Assembly (NCBI GenBank): GCA_012270795.1
Contig: JAAXHO010000142.1
Coordinates: 1-43,580 of the forward strand
Length of the DNA: 43,580 nt
Source: Candidatus Poribacteria bacterium
GTDB lineage: Bacteria > Poribacteria > WGA-4E > WGA-3G
Reading direction: 5' to 3'
The translations under genes were made by a program, and so were the position numbers. Position 1 is the first letter of the stretch; each line of letters begins with the position of its first letter. The notes below the pieces were generated by a model. The model saw nothing but the letters and a program-made list of their open reading frames with translations. It did not search any database and had not been told where the DNA came from. Shown in pieces: positions 16,341 to 25,745 of the stretch.

Positions 16341-17746
16341 TAAGTAAGACTGGAATAAGTATCAAAAGCAACGATATTTTTGCTGTTATTTTGTTGTTAT
16401 TTTTATATGTTACCCCGATAACTGCCGAAGAACTTTTAACCCCAATGGACCAACAAAACTTTCTAACAAGCGGGTTTTACGGTGGAGGTTTATCGTTTAT
16501 CAACGGTGATGCTTATGTTCGACTGCAACTTCAACCGGAAATCCCAATTGGAAAGGTTCGTGTGGGGTTTGACCTTGTACTACTCTACAACCCCTACGCA
16601 GAAGATGGTGAAAATCTGTTCCTTGCAGAAGATGGTGAAAAATGGGACAGTGCAAGTACGTGGTTCCGGTTGATTCGTTTTATCAGTTATGGAGCTCCTT
16701 ACGATCCTTTTTATTTCCGCGTTGGTGAATTCGACTATCTCACGATTGGACACGGTTCGATTATGTCGGGATATTCCAATCATGATCGTCGCGGAATTCA
16801 CCTGAACGTTAGAAGGGATGATAACCAATACGGTGTTGAAACGATGCTCAATGACCTTGGTGATCCTACAATTTTTGGTGGACGTAGTTTTATCCGACCT
16901 TTTCAACAACCTGCAAACAATAATCTGTTTACACGTTTTGAAATTGGAGCTACCTATATCACGGATATTGACCCTATTCCGTTAGAAGTTGATGAAGAAC
17001 CTTTCAATGTTGTGGGTGTGGATGTGGGTTTTCCCATAATTGAACGAAGTTCTTTTCGTTTGGATTTATACAACGATATTGCATTGCAGAATCCACCACG
17101 TGATCCCACTATACTTGCAGCGGCTGCAAATGAAACTGAAGAAAATGCTGAATCAGATACCGAAGAGACCATGTTAGCAGGGGAACCCATGCCAACAGAA
17201 CTCACATGGGGGAACGCTACAGGATTAGGCTTTACTTCTACCAAAGCAATTCTAAAATTTGAATACCGCATTTTTGATGATGGATATATTCCAACTGTGT
17301 TTGATTATACTTATGAAACTGGAGCACCTGAGTTCTGGGGTTATGAAAAAAGTAGTGTAGCACGTCGTGGGTTTTTCACACAACTCATCTGGAAACCAAT
17401 TCCGCAACTCCATTTCTTAAGCACTTTTGAAAGTTACAACAACAACACCTCCAAAATCTATCTCGGTGTGATAGAATCGGGATTAGTACCACGTCTTACA
17501 TTTCGTGCATTCTACGCAAAACGCAATATCGGTGAAGATGGGGACACAAACTTTTTCGCTGACCTCTTTGACCTTGACGAGAAGTCTGCACTAAACCTTG
17601 AAATCCGATATATGATCTTCCCACCTGTAGAAACGATAGTCATCAAAGAATACCGATTTAGACGCGTACAAACTGATTCTGGTCTTACAGAATTTGAACC
17701 TATCCACAAAACTTCTATCATGTTTGGTGTAAGTACTAAGTTTTAA
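16337..17746 (+). CDS. Putative outer-membrane beta-barrel protein
   Basis: 469 aa. A hydrophobic N-terminus (FAVILLLFLYVTPITAEE) looks like a signal peptide cleaved near TAEE. The body is rich in alternating aromatic/polar strands (FDLVLLYNPY, FYFRVGEFDYLTIGHG, ILKFEYRIF, LTFRAFYAKRNIG) and the chain ends in phenylalanine (FGVSTKF), the classical barrel C-terminus. An acidic low-complexity loop (ETEENAESDTEE) is near residue 265. The TTG start overlaps the ATPase stop by 4 bp; the TRAP permease follows after 6 bp. The context suggests an outer-membrane partner of the ABC exporter or of the TRAP importer. The family is not recognised with certainty. Confidence 0.65.
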   Translation: MISKTGISIKSNDIFAVILLLFLYVTPITAEELLTPMDQQNFLTSGFYGGGLSFINGDAYVRLQLQPEIPIGKVRVGFDLVLLYNPYAEDGENLFLAEDGEKWDSASTWFRLIRFISYGAPYDPFYFRVGEFDYLTIGHGSIMSGYSNHDRRGIHLNVRRDDNQYGVETMLNDLGDPTIFGGRSFIRPFQQPANNNLFTRFEIGATYITDIDPIPLEVDEEPFNVVGVDVGFPIIERSSFRLDLYNDIALQNPPRDPTILAAAANETEENAESDTEETMLAGEPMPTELTWGNATGLGFTSTKAILKFEYRIFDDGYIPTVFDYTYETGAPEFWGYEKSSVARRGFFTQLIWKPIPQLHFLSTFESYNNNTSKIYLGVIESGLVPRLTFRAFYAKRNIGEDGDTNFFADLFDLDEKSALNLEIRYMIFPPVETIVIKEYRFRRVQTDSGLTEFEPIHKTSIMFGVSTKF

Positions 17747-17752
17747 AATCCT

Positions 17753-19648
17753 ATGGAACAGACAGATACAACGGATATCGCAGATTTTACGAAGCAACGG
17801 ACTGAATTAGAAGGTATTTCAAAATGGATGTTTGAGATAGCATCAGTCTTTTTTGTTTGTTTCTACATCTATAGTGCGGGTTTTGGCTCGGCTGCGGAAC
17901 AGTATCATCTCGGTCTTTATCTTCTGCTTACTTTTGTTTTAATTGGCTTCCTTTATAAATTCCGTCAGGGTTCACCCTCTAAACGTCCCTCTATTATTGA
18001 CATATTGCTTGCAGGTTTGAGTGTAATTTCCATCGGTTATTGGATTGTAGAATATCCTAACATTGCTAACCGTGCAGGTGCATATACATTTTTAGATATT
18101 GTGATGGCAGCTATCGGTGTCATTATTAGTTTAGAGATGGGTAGGCGGACGGTTGGTTGGGGGTTACCCATCATCGCAACGATTGGAATATTGTATGCGC
18201 TTTTTGGTCGGTATATGCCAAATGCTATCTCCCACCAAGGTTTTTCTATACGCCGAATTATTGAGCACTGTTTTTTTGCACAAGATGGGGTTTTCGGCAT
18301 AATGGCAAGCGTTATGGCGACCTATGTGATTCTCTTTATCTTTTTCGGTGCGTTTTTAGAGAAATCAGGAGTTGGTCAGTTCTTCATAAACCTACCGATG
18401 TCACTTACTGGTCGTTCAATTGGCGGTACTGCGAAAGTTTCTGTCGTAACCTCCGGTTTCTTCGGTTCTGTTGCTGGCAGTGCAATAGCAAACACTGTCA
18501 CAACCGGTGCTTTTACGATACCATTGATGAAGCGAACAGGTTTTCGTTCGCATATTGCAGGTGCAGTTGAAGCATCTGCCTCTGTCGGCGGACAGTTCCT
18601 TCCACCCGTGATGGGGGCGGGAGCATTCTTGATAGCGGAACGGACAGGTGTATCGTATAGCAAAATTGCCCTTATATCTATTGTCCCCGCAGTCTTATAC
18701 TTTCTATCGGTTTGGGTAATGGTGCATTATGAGGCAAAAAAACAGGGACTTGAACCGATTCCTGCTGAAGAAATACCGAAACTTTCCACACTCCTAAAAA
18801 CAGATTGGTACTATCTATTGCCATTAATTACACTCATTACCGCACTTATGTTGGGGTATTCTGCATATAAATCTGCATTTTACTCTATTCTGGTCACGAT
18901 TGTCGTAAGTTATTTCCGTCCAGAAACACGGTTAACACCGAAAAGGATTTGGGAAGCGATGGTCAACGGTTGCAAGAATTCACTTGTCATTGGCGGTGCA
19001 GTCGGAACTATTGGCGTTATCGTAGCAGTAATTGATCTGACAAGTTTAGGCACTATATTTCCAGAATTGGTCGTTTCAATTGCTGGGAACAACAAAGCCA
19101 TTGCCATATTGTTTCTTGCTGCTGCTTCTTTAGTACTTGGTATGGGGATTCCTGTTACAGCTGCATATCTGATTACATCCCAAATTGCTGTGCCGATTTT
19201 GAGGGGTCCAGAAATGGGGGTTCCGATAGTCGCAGCACATCTGATAATATTTTGGTTGAGTCAAGATTCCAACATTACGCCTCCAGTTGCATTAGGAGCT
19301 TATGCAGGTGCTGCTATTGCAAGAGCGGATCCGTGGAAGACGGGTTGGGCATGTTTTAAATTTGCCAAACTGTTGTATATCATGCCACTGTTATTTGCCT
19401 ATACACATATCCTATTTCTATCGGGAACACTGTTGCAACAGGTAATGTCAGTTGTAACAGCATTGGTCGGTACAATTATCTTCTCTATTGTAACAATGGG
19501 TTTCTTTGTTAGGAAAACCCGTTGGTATGAATCTATATTGCTTGCAGCAGCTGCGTTTCTGGCATATACACATAACGTTTGGGCATTCATTATTGGCATG
19601 GCATTGTTTGTCGTAGTCTTTGTTGTTCAAAAACGGACTGCAGTGTAA
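17753..19648 (+). CDS. TRAP transporter fused permease (4TM/12TM)
   Basis: 631 aa, matching the fused DctQ-DctM permeases of TAXI-type TRAP transporters, which import organic acids with an ion gradient. Residues ~20-130 hold the four-helix small-subunit part. The large-subunit part follows with the family hallmarks GTAKVSVVTSGFFGSVAGSA, EASASVGGQFLPPVMGAGAF and MGIPVTAAYLI, then SQDSNITPPVALGAYAGAAI. The C-terminus has four extra helices. It begins 6 bp after the barrel gene and ends 8 bp from the convergent gene. The expected periplasmic TAXI receptor is not in the window, which is unusual as these genes are normally paired. Confidence 0.93.
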   Translation: MEQTDTTDIADFTKQRTELEGISKWMFEIASVFFVCFYIYSAGFGSAAEQYHLGLYLLLTFVLIGFLYKFRQGSPSKRPSIIDILLAGLSVISIGYWIVEYPNIANRAGAYTFLDIVMAAIGVIISLEMGRRTVGWGLPIIATIGILYALFGRYMPNAISHQGFSIRRIIEHCFFAQDGVFGIMASVMATYVILFIFFGAFLEKSGVGQFFINLPMSLTGRSIGGTAKVSVVTSGFFGSVAGSAIANTVTTGAFTIPLMKRTGFRSHIAGAVEASASVGGQFLPPVMGAGAFLIAERTGVSYSKIALISIVPAVLYFLSVWVMVHYEAKKQGLEPIPAEEIPKLSTLLKTDWYYLLPLITLITALMLGYSAYKSAFYSILVTIVVSYFRPETRLTPKRIWEAMVNGCKNSLVIGGAVGTIGVIVAVIDLTSLGTIFPELVVSIAGNNKAIAILFLAAASLVLGMGIPVTAAYLITSQIAVPILRGPEMGVPIVAAHLIIFWLSQDSNITPPVALGAYAGAAIARADPWKTGWACFKFAKLLYIMPLLFAYTHILFLSGTLLQQVMSVVTALVGTIIFSIVTMGFFVRKTRWYESILLAAAAFLAYTHNVWAFIIGMALFVVVFVVQKRTAV

Positions 19649-19656
19649 TTTTTCAT

Positions 19657-20508
19657 TCACGGATTTTTCGCGATTTCTTGAAGTCTTTTCAGTATTTTCA
19701 TTGCAGCTCGATGAGACACTTCTTCATTGAATTCCTCAACTGTCCTCCCTGCTCTGTATAAGTTTCCCCTATAATACCGTTGAAAAATGAAGTATGTCCA
19801 TAGTACGGCATCAATGTAATTCGCTTCCAGTACTGTATCTACTGTAACATATCCAAGTACTCCATTTAACAATAGTGCGTTAATCCCACTACGCCATTTT
19901 CCTGCATACATCTGACCTGTACCTGGTATGATTGCAGATAGTACTTTAGCAAATCGGGTAGATTTTTGCGGCAGTTTTACTGCTTCTTCCAATAGTCTGT
20001 TAAGTTTTTCATCATTTGCATAGTTCTGTAATGCCTCGCGCGCCGCTTCCCAGCGGAACTGATAGATATTTGCCACTGCCTGCAAAAAGAGTGAACGTTT
20101 GATTTGGGCATCATCTACATTTCGTAGCATCACTTTTATCAGTTCTAACCTTGCAAGATCGTAGTGCTTTACAGCTAACAGAATCACTGCAAGATCAAGT
20201 TGATATTCCGATTTCTCTTTCAGCGTTGTGGCGTGCAGCATAGCATTTCGCATGGCTACAGTAGCGTCTTGCCACAATCCTTGTGCTCTAAAGGCGAGTC
20301 CGATTTTATGGTAGGTTTCGGCTGCACGCGTATCATCAGGATTAAAAAACAGAAACCTTTTGTATTCTGTTATTGCAGCGTCATAATTCTCTGATGCAAA
20401 AAAATGGTTACCAATTACAAGCGGGTTATCGTTAGCAATTGCAATTATATTGCACTTGAGAAACACAAAGATCACAGATAAAAGAATAGTGAGATGTTTT
20501 AATTTCAT
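19657..20508 (-). CDS. Exported TPR protein with a GTGQMYAG membrane motif
   Basis: 283 aa from the ATG at 20508; an in-frame TTG at 20520 would add four residues. An N-terminal signal or anchor (LTILLSVIFVFL) is followed by TPR-like repeats (about 35-175: ENYDAAITEYKRFLFFNPDD, AETYHKIGLAFRAQGLWQDA). A C-terminal membrane region starts AIIPGTGQMYAGKWRSGINA. That 'P-G-x-G-Q-x-Y-x-G-x-x-x-x-G' motif occurs in small membrane proteins (TM2/DUF5683-like) near envelope genes. Role unknown; probably envelope-associated. It converges on the TRAP gene with an 8-bp gap and is divergent from the GalU-like gene across a large palindrome. Confidence 0.7.
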   Translation of the reverse strand: MKLKHLTILLSVIFVFLKCNIIAIANDNPLVIGNHFFASENYDAAITEYKRFLFFNPDDTRAAETYHKIGLAFRAQGLWQDATVAMRNAMLHATTLKEKSEYQLDLAVILLAVKHYDLARLELIKVMLRNVDDAQIKRSLFLQAVANIYQFRWEAAREALQNYANDEKLNRLLEEAVKLPQKSTRFAKVLSAIIPGTGQMYAGKWRSGINALLLNGVLGYVTVDTVLEANYIDAVLWTYFIFQRYYRGNLYRAGRTVEEFNEEVSHRAAMKILKRLQEIAKNP

Positions 20509-20624
20509 TTTGTTACCCAAAATGAGTGTAATAATGAGATTTGTCTGTTTAATTATGTGATTTCTTGGGTAATGTTCTTTCTATGGTAAATATTCCCATT
20601 TGCGAATATTTTAAATCGCCAGAT

Positions 20625-20963
20625 GGGTGTGTAAAGTTTTTGTCACCCTTTTTGTCAGAATCACGGAATTCACGGAAGACACGGAATTCGCGGAAAAGAC
20701 TGCTGCATCACAATTTATTGCTAAGTATAAACATCATATAAGTAAGACCATTTATTGGGAGGTATCTTTTCCGTGTCTTCCGCGAATTCTGCGATTCTGT
20801 CTGAACCAGGATTTACAGATTACCAGGATTACCTCATCAATAGTTTTTGATACAGATTTATGCCAACTTATGAATGGTGCGTAATTCCTCAAACTCATAA
20901 TCCTGGTAATCTGTAAATCCTGTAAATCCTGGTTCAGACAAGTGACAAAAACTTTACACACCC
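20625..20963. repeat. Large composite palindromic element, copy 1
   Basis: Perfect 22-bp outer arms (20625-20646 GGGTGTGTAAAGTTTTTGTC.. and 20942-20963) enclose two nested hairpins: A (CAGAATCACGGAATTC.../...GAATTCTGCGATTCTG, about 20656-20799) and B (GTCTGAACCAGGATTTACAG.../...CCTGGTTCAGAC, 20799-20939). The central 64 bp of B (20833-20896) is inverted relative to copy 2 at 40343-40668. It fills most of the 20509-20982 gap between divergent genes; any open frame inside is a by-product of the repeat. Confidence 0.85.
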
Positions 20964-21018
20964 TATTTGAAAGATATTCTTAATGGCAATTATTAAAAAA
21001 AATGGTATAATAGTTCTT

Positions 21019-21933
21019 ATGTCAAAGATTCAAAAGGCGATTATTCCGATCGCTGGATACGGAACACGTCTCTTCCCGGCTACGAAAGCTGTCCCAAAAG
21101 CACTTTTTCCAATAATCGACAAAGACGGTTTCGCTAAACCGATAATCCAGTTGATTATTGAGGAAGCACTATCAACAGGTGTGAAAGAGGTGTGTCTCGT
21201 TGCACAACCCCATCAGGTTGAACTGATTACCGATTATTTTTCTGGGGATATACCTACTGCTATCCGGGAAAAACCTGAATTTGCAGTACAGGTTGACAGT
21301 TTAACTGAAATAGGTAAACGCCTGCAATTCGCAATACAATCCGAACCGCAAGGGTTCGGGCATGCAATCTATTGCGCGAAGGATTTTGCGACAGACGATC
21401 CTGTTATGATTCTGCTTGGGGACCATCTCTATATATCTGAAACAGAAGTTACTTGTGCGAAACAGTTAGTAGATGTCTATGAGCAAGTTGGACGATCCGT
21501 GACGAGTCTTGATGTTTGCGACGAAAGTGAACTCTCTCTGAACGGTATTGTACAAGGCGAAGTATCTGACGATAATCCAAGTCTTTTCAAGTTAGCACGT
21601 ATCTCGGAAAAGCCTTCTGTAGACTTTGCCCGAGAACACATGCAAGTTGAAGGGATATGGGATGCGAGGAAAACACATAAATACCTATGCCATTTTGGTA
21701 TTGACCTTCTTACGTCACTCTTGTTTGATATACTGGATTACAACTACCGCAACAAAATTCTGACACACGGCGAGATTCAGTTGCGGGATGCAATGTCTGA
21801 AATGGTGCGACAGGAAGGTATGTACGGTTTCTGTGTTGCTGGCAACCGATATGATACTGGAAATCCACAAGAATTACTTACAACTACTTACGCCTTTGGT
21901 CTTCACGGTCCCTACCGTGATACCTTAATCTAA
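21019..21933 (+). CDS. GalU-like nucleotidyltransferase (UTP-glucose-1-phosphate uridylyltransferase family)
   Basis: 304 aa from ATG 21019. The nucleotide loop GYGTRLFPATKAVPKALFP matches GalU (G-x-G-T-R-x-L-P-x-T-K). GLU-type lines follow: KPIIQLIIEEALSTGVKEVCL, PQGFGHAIYCAKDF, VMILLGDHLYI (metal-binding Asp), and the C-terminal RYDTGNPQELL resembles GalU 'xDxGxKxG'. It likely makes UDP-glucose or another NDP-sugar for envelope glycans. GalU usually carries FVVVLPDD; here it is LLGDHL, so sugar specificity may differ. An upstream in-frame ATG (20983) starts in A-rich DNA without a ribosome site. A perfect TATAAT at 21006-21011 puts transcription near 21018, suggesting a leaderless mRNA. The 3' end overlaps the convergent hydrolase gene by 9 bp. 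Confidence 0.85.
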   Translation: MSKIQKAIIPIAGYGTRLFPATKAVPKALFPIIDKDGFAKPIIQLIIEEALSTGVKEVCLVAQPHQVELITDYFSGDIPTAIREKPEFAVQVDSLTEIGKRLQFAIQSEPQGFGHAIYCAKDFATDDPVMILLGDHLYISETEVTCAKQLVDVYEQVGRSVTSLDVCDESELSLNGIVQGEVSDDNPSLFKLARISEKPSVDFAREHMQVEGIWDARKTHKYLCHFGIDLLTSLLFDILDYNYRNKILTHGEIQLRDAMSEMVRQEGMYGFCVAGNRYDTGNPQELLTTTYAFGLHGPYRDTLI

Positions 21934-22635
21934 TGTTTCTCCCACCTCTAATTCTACTATCTCTACATCCTGATGAGCAGTTAATTGACGGTATTCTTCA
22001 ATTGTACCGGTCAAAAGTGGAAATGTACCGTAGTGCATTGGTAGAACTGTGGGAACATTGAGTAGTTTTGTTGCATAAGCGGCTTCACGCGGTCCCATAG
22101 TGAAATGGTCACCTATAGGAATGATTGCTAAATCAGGTTGATATATTTCACCGATGATTTTCATGTCACCAAAAACACATGTGTCACCAGCATAATATAT
22201 TTTATATCCGTTTGTGAATTCAAGGACAAACCCTGCAGGTTCTCCTAAATAAACTATCGTTCCATCTTCTTCAACGCAGCTGCTGCTATGGTTGGCTGTA
22301 ACCATTGTTGCTTTCACACCATCAACTGGCACAGTGCCGCCTTTGTTCATTCCTATAGTGTTTTCCACACCTTTACTTTCAAGGTATTTTGCTATTTCAA
22401 TCATAGCAACGACAGTGGGTGAGTGCTTTTTGGCTATTGGAACAGCATCTTCCATGTGATCCCAATGTCCGTGTGTTATCAGCATAACGTCAAGGTTTTC
22501 AAAGGTTTTGAGTTCATCTGGACAAACAGGATTGCTATCAACCCACGGATCTATTAAGTAGGTTTTGCCATCGTTTTCAATCTTATATGTCGCATGACCT
22601 AACCACGTTAGGTTTATTCCGTTGTTTAGTTTCAT
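21925..22635 (-). CDS. UPF0173-type metal-dependent hydrolase (metallo-beta-lactamase fold)
   Basis: 236 aa. Family landmarks: LTWLGHATYKIENDGKTYLIDPWVDSNP, the metal motif THGHWDHMEDA (HxHxDH), IYYAGDTCVFGDM (bridging Asp), LAIIPIGDHFTMGPREAAYA and LPMHYGTFPLL (last His). Proteins of this group are cytoplasmic hydrolases of unknown natural substrate. AGGGAA precedes the ATG at 22635. Its last 9 bp overlap the end of the convergent GalU-like gene. Confidence 0.92.
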   Translation of the reverse strand: MKLNNGINLTWLGHATYKIENDGKTYLIDPWVDSNPVCPDELKTFENLDVMLITHGHWDHMEDAVPIAKKHSPTVVAMIEIAKYLESKGVENTIGMNKGGTVPVDGVKATMVTANHSSSCVEEDGTIVYLGEPAGFVLEFTNGYKIYYAGDTCVFGDMKIIGEIYQPDLAIIPIGDHFTMGPREAAYATKLLNVPTVLPMHYGTFPLLTGTIEEYRQLTAHQDVEIVELEVGETLD

Positions 22636-22732
22636 TTAATTTCCCTATTCTTATCAGAACTAATTAGATCGAAATTATATCACAATTTTGTTTTGATAGC
22701 GACCTAAATCTCGATGAAACACTCCGATTAAC

Positions 22733-22762
22733 TTGATAAAAATACAATAGATATGGTAAAAT
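22733..22762 (+). promoter_or_regulatory. Sigma70-like promoter
   Basis: TTGATA (22733-22738), an 18-bp spacer and TAAAAT (22757-22762). It would start transcription near 22770, about 60 nt before the secreted protein gene at 22830. Confidence 0.4.
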
Positions 22763-22829
22763 GAAAATCAGAAAGAAAGGAAACTACATACTATCAGGAA
22801 AATGGACTTAATACGGAGAAAATGAAGCC

Positions 22830-25709
22830 ATGAAACGATTGATAATATTTGCACTCGTTATTTGTGTTGGATTAGTCCTTAATTCAACAATCTATGCACA
22901 ACAATCTACCCCTTCCAATTCAAAAAATGTTCCCGCAGATGTTAACAAAATGAATGCCACGCTATTAGGCAATGTTGTTTGGAAAGGTAAAGACCTCACA
23001 CAAACAAATGTGTCTATCTATCGCGATGAGAAACTCAAGGACCTATATACCAGTGGACTGACAAATGCAGGTTCCGGTGCTTTCACGCTACGGGTAGAGC
23101 CGGGCAGGTATTATCTGGTGGCTTATGTGGATATTGATAAATCAGGGAAATTTGACGAAGGTGATGGATATGGTGTCTTGGGAATAACGGAATGGCAGAA
23201 CGAAAAACAGAAGCATCAACCCGTAGAGATTGCAGCGAAAGCAAAAAAGGAGGGGCTACAGATACAGATTACTGCGCGACTTCAACGTATTGAGGATGAA
23301 CTAAAACTTGTCCCCATATCCCATTACAAACCGAGTGAATATAAAAAGTTTCAATCTGATTTAACGCTTGCAACTTCGGGGTGTCGTGGAATTGTAAAAT
23401 ACTCAGAAGCACAACCACAGGAAAAAGTCCGAACCCTAATTCTTGCATATACAGATACCTCTTGGAAGTTCCGTGCTGGCATTACCGTCGTTGATGCCAA
23501 TACAAACACATGGGAACTCCGTTTGAAACCGGGCAAATACTACATTATGGCAGTCGTAGACAAGAATTCTAACGACAAACTTGATGCTGGTGACAAATAT
23601 GGATTTTACGGTGTATCGGATATGAAAAGTCGGAGAGCATTTCCTGAACCTGTCTTGGTAAAATCAAATACTTTTTCTTTGCACATTGATATCCCTATCA
23701 CTGCAGATTATACTGCAACAACAAATTCGGAAAACAGAGAAAACAGTGTGTTAATCAAAGGACGAGTAGAACCCTTATCAGAGAATGCAAGTAAAGTTCA
23801 GGTGGAAGTTTACGCCACTTCCACATTAGTAAAGCCTATTGCAACTACTAAAACCGATAGCGATGGAAAATATCAATTCCAACTGCCTCCTGGAGATTAC
23901 TATTTGATAGCCAATCATGATGTTGACGGTGATGGCAGGTATAGTGCAGGTGACACCCTCGGTGCTTTAGGAACGTCATCTATCGCGTCGACTCCTCCCC
24001 CCGCAGTAGTTTTTCATGCTGGTGAAACACGTGCTGTGAACATCCAGTTGAGTGCACGTTATGATGCAGATGGACAGCTTGAACCAATTACTAACCCAGA
24101 GAATAGTTTGTCTGTTAGTGATATAGGACCTTCACCTATAGGGTCAGAACCATCAGATAAACAGATGGGAAGAATTACAGGTAGAATTACGTCATTTTTA
24201 TCCACCACAACCGCACCAAAGAAAATCGAGCAAACCGACGTAGAGAACCAAAAACCGACCCCTACAGGACTATTAAGTCTTTCTACGTCACCTGATTTTG
24301 ATGACCCCATGTATATGCCCCTATTTCTTGACGAGAACGGTACGTTTATTGTTGATGTCAAACCGGGTAAGTACTACGTAATGGCAGTTGTTGACCATAA
24401 CAGTGATGGTAAGTCTGGAATAAAGGATGGAATCGGCATCTATGGTACGCATCAACCCGTGCGTGGCACGCCAGCGGAAATTAATGTATATGCTGGTAAA
24501 ACCACACCCCATGTAGATATTGACATATTAGCGTCTTATATTGACGAAGAAGGCACAATGGCAGAACTCTCGGATGGTGGAAAGTGGAATATTGTACGTA
24601 TGTATGGTGAACCAGAAGACATCTTCAAATATACACAGAACGGTAAATTGATTGAAGAATGGATGTACTGGACAAGAGGTGTTGGGTTCTATTTTGAAGC
24701 TGAAGGTGCTGGATGGAAACTGACAAAACAGGACAAGTTTAACCTCAAGAAAGAAAACAAAAATACCGAAACACCAGCTCCTAAGAACGACAAACAGGTT
24801 AGTGAAGGAACACCGAAATCAGAAGTATTGACGCATCGCAGTGCTAACGGTTTTTCACTGGCATCAGAATCTGTGTTTGTCTATTACAGTCACGATGGTG
24901 TATTATGGCGGATTGCACCGACTACAGCAGCAGATTTTGCTCTAAATGCTAATCGTGAAGTTCCGATTGACGCGCGAGTTGCACCACTTGATGCAGGATT
25001 TCGACCCTCAGCATCAGCAAACGGTTTGCTGGTATACCACGATTTTGATGATAATGTCATACTCAAAGATATAGCATCAGGAAAAAGCAGAGTCTTCCTT
25101 GACAAACGTGAACATATTGAAGATGTTACTATTTCACCTGATGGAGAGTATCTTGCTTATGCACACACAGAACCGACAGGAAGAAAGCGTATCGTTATCC
25201 AGCATCTACGAAGTAGAGATACTTTCCGTGTCCCATCAACTGCAGTAGAAATGACGAATCCTGCATGGAGCAAAGATGGGCGTTTACTTGCCTATGCAAC
25301 GGCTGGTAGCATTGAAAACCGAGAATCTGGACCATCTCGCAATATATACGGTTTTGACACGAAAACAAGTAGTGTTGAGCCGATTGTCGTCTCACCTGCA
25401 GATGACGCTGAACCTGCGTGGCATCCTGACGACAAGAACACACTTGCATTCTCCCGCGGCATTGATGAAGATTCGCGTCAAATCTGGATTGTTTCTTACT
25501 CTAACACTGGTAAACCCACCGAGAAACAGGTAACAGTAATGGGTGGAAGTCGTCCCGTATGGGTGCCTTCAAACGGGAATTGGATTCTCTATGAAAATAA
25601 TGGGCAGCTTTGGACTGTTGATGTCCATGACCCCGGTAGCGAAGCACCGTTATTGAGCAATGGAAAAGCTGTGTTTGGATATCAACCGGTCGCTGTTTCG
25701 TTTGATTGA
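22830..25709 (+). CDS. Large secreted protein: four prealbumin-like repeats plus a TolB/PD40 propeller
   Basis: 959 aa with a clear signal peptide (KRLIIFALVICVGLVLNST, cut near YAQ). Four copies of an ~80-residue beta-sandwich-like module occur (about 44-120, 190-268, 308-384, 445-535). Each ends in a 'L-x-P-G-x-Y-Y-hydrophobic-hydrophobic-A-x-x-D-x-D/N-x-x-G-K-x-D-x-G-D-x-x-G' block, for example LRLKPGKYYIMAVVDKNSND. The acidic loop resembles a calcium site. A short domain (about 568-625, WNIVRMYGEPEDIFKY) follows, then a C-terminal PD40/TolB beta-propeller (about 690-955; DVTISPDGEYLAYAHTEPTG, NPAWSKDGRLLAYA). Probably cell-surface or periplasmic; binding partner unknown. It is monocistronic, flanked by its own promoter and a palindrome at 25746. 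Confidence 0.85.
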   Translation: MKRLIIFALVICVGLVLNSTIYAQQSTPSNSKNVPADVNKMNATLLGNVVWKGKDLTQTNVSIYRDEKLKDLYTSGLTNAGSGAFTLRVEPGRYYLVAYVDIDKSGKFDEGDGYGVLGITEWQNEKQKHQPVEIAAKAKKEGLQIQITARLQRIEDELKLVPISHYKPSEYKKFQSDLTLATSGCRGIVKYSEAQPQEKVRTLILAYTDTSWKFRAGITVVDANTNTWELRLKPGKYYIMAVVDKNSNDKLDAGDKYGFYGVSDMKSRRAFPEPVLVKSNTFSLHIDIPITADYTATTNSENRENSVLIKGRVEPLSENASKVQVEVYATSTLVKPIATTKTDSDGKYQFQLPPGDYYLIANHDVDGDGRYSAGDTLGALGTSSIASTPPPAVVFHAGETRAVNIQLSARYDADGQLEPITNPENSLSVSDIGPSPIGSEPSDKQMGRITGRITSFLSTTTAPKKIEQTDVENQKPTPTGLLSLSTSPDFDDPMYMPLFLDENGTFIVDVKPGKYYVMAVVDHNSDGKSGIKDGIGIYGTHQPVRGTPAEINVYAGKTTPHVDIDILASYIDEEGTMAELSDGGKWNIVRMYGEPEDIFKYTQNGKLIEEWMYWTRGVGFYFEAEGAGWKLTKQDKFNLKKENKNTETPAPKNDKQVSEGTPKSEVLTHRSANGFSLASESVFVYYSHDGVLWRIAPTTAADFALNANREVPIDARVAPLDAGFRPSASANGLLVYHDFDDNVILKDIASGKSRVFLDKREHIEDVTISPDGEYLAYAHTEPTGRKRIVIQHLRSRDTFRVPSTAVEMTNPAWSKDGRLLAYATAGSIENRESGPSRNIYGFDTKTSSVEPIVVSPADDAEPAWHPDDKNTLAFSRGIDEDSRQIWIVSYSNTGKPTEKQVTVMGGSRPVWVPSNGNWILYENNGQLWTVDVHDPGSEAPLLSNGKAVFGYQPVAVSFD

Positions 25710-25745
25710 GGTGTATTGATTTTCTGTACCAAAATTTTCATGAAT

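Noticed and set aside
20627-20884. An 85-codon open frame (plus) and a 69-codon frame (minus, 20752-20961)
   Set aside because: Both lie wholly inside the composite palindrome, have no ribosome site, and repeat-derived sequence explains the openness.
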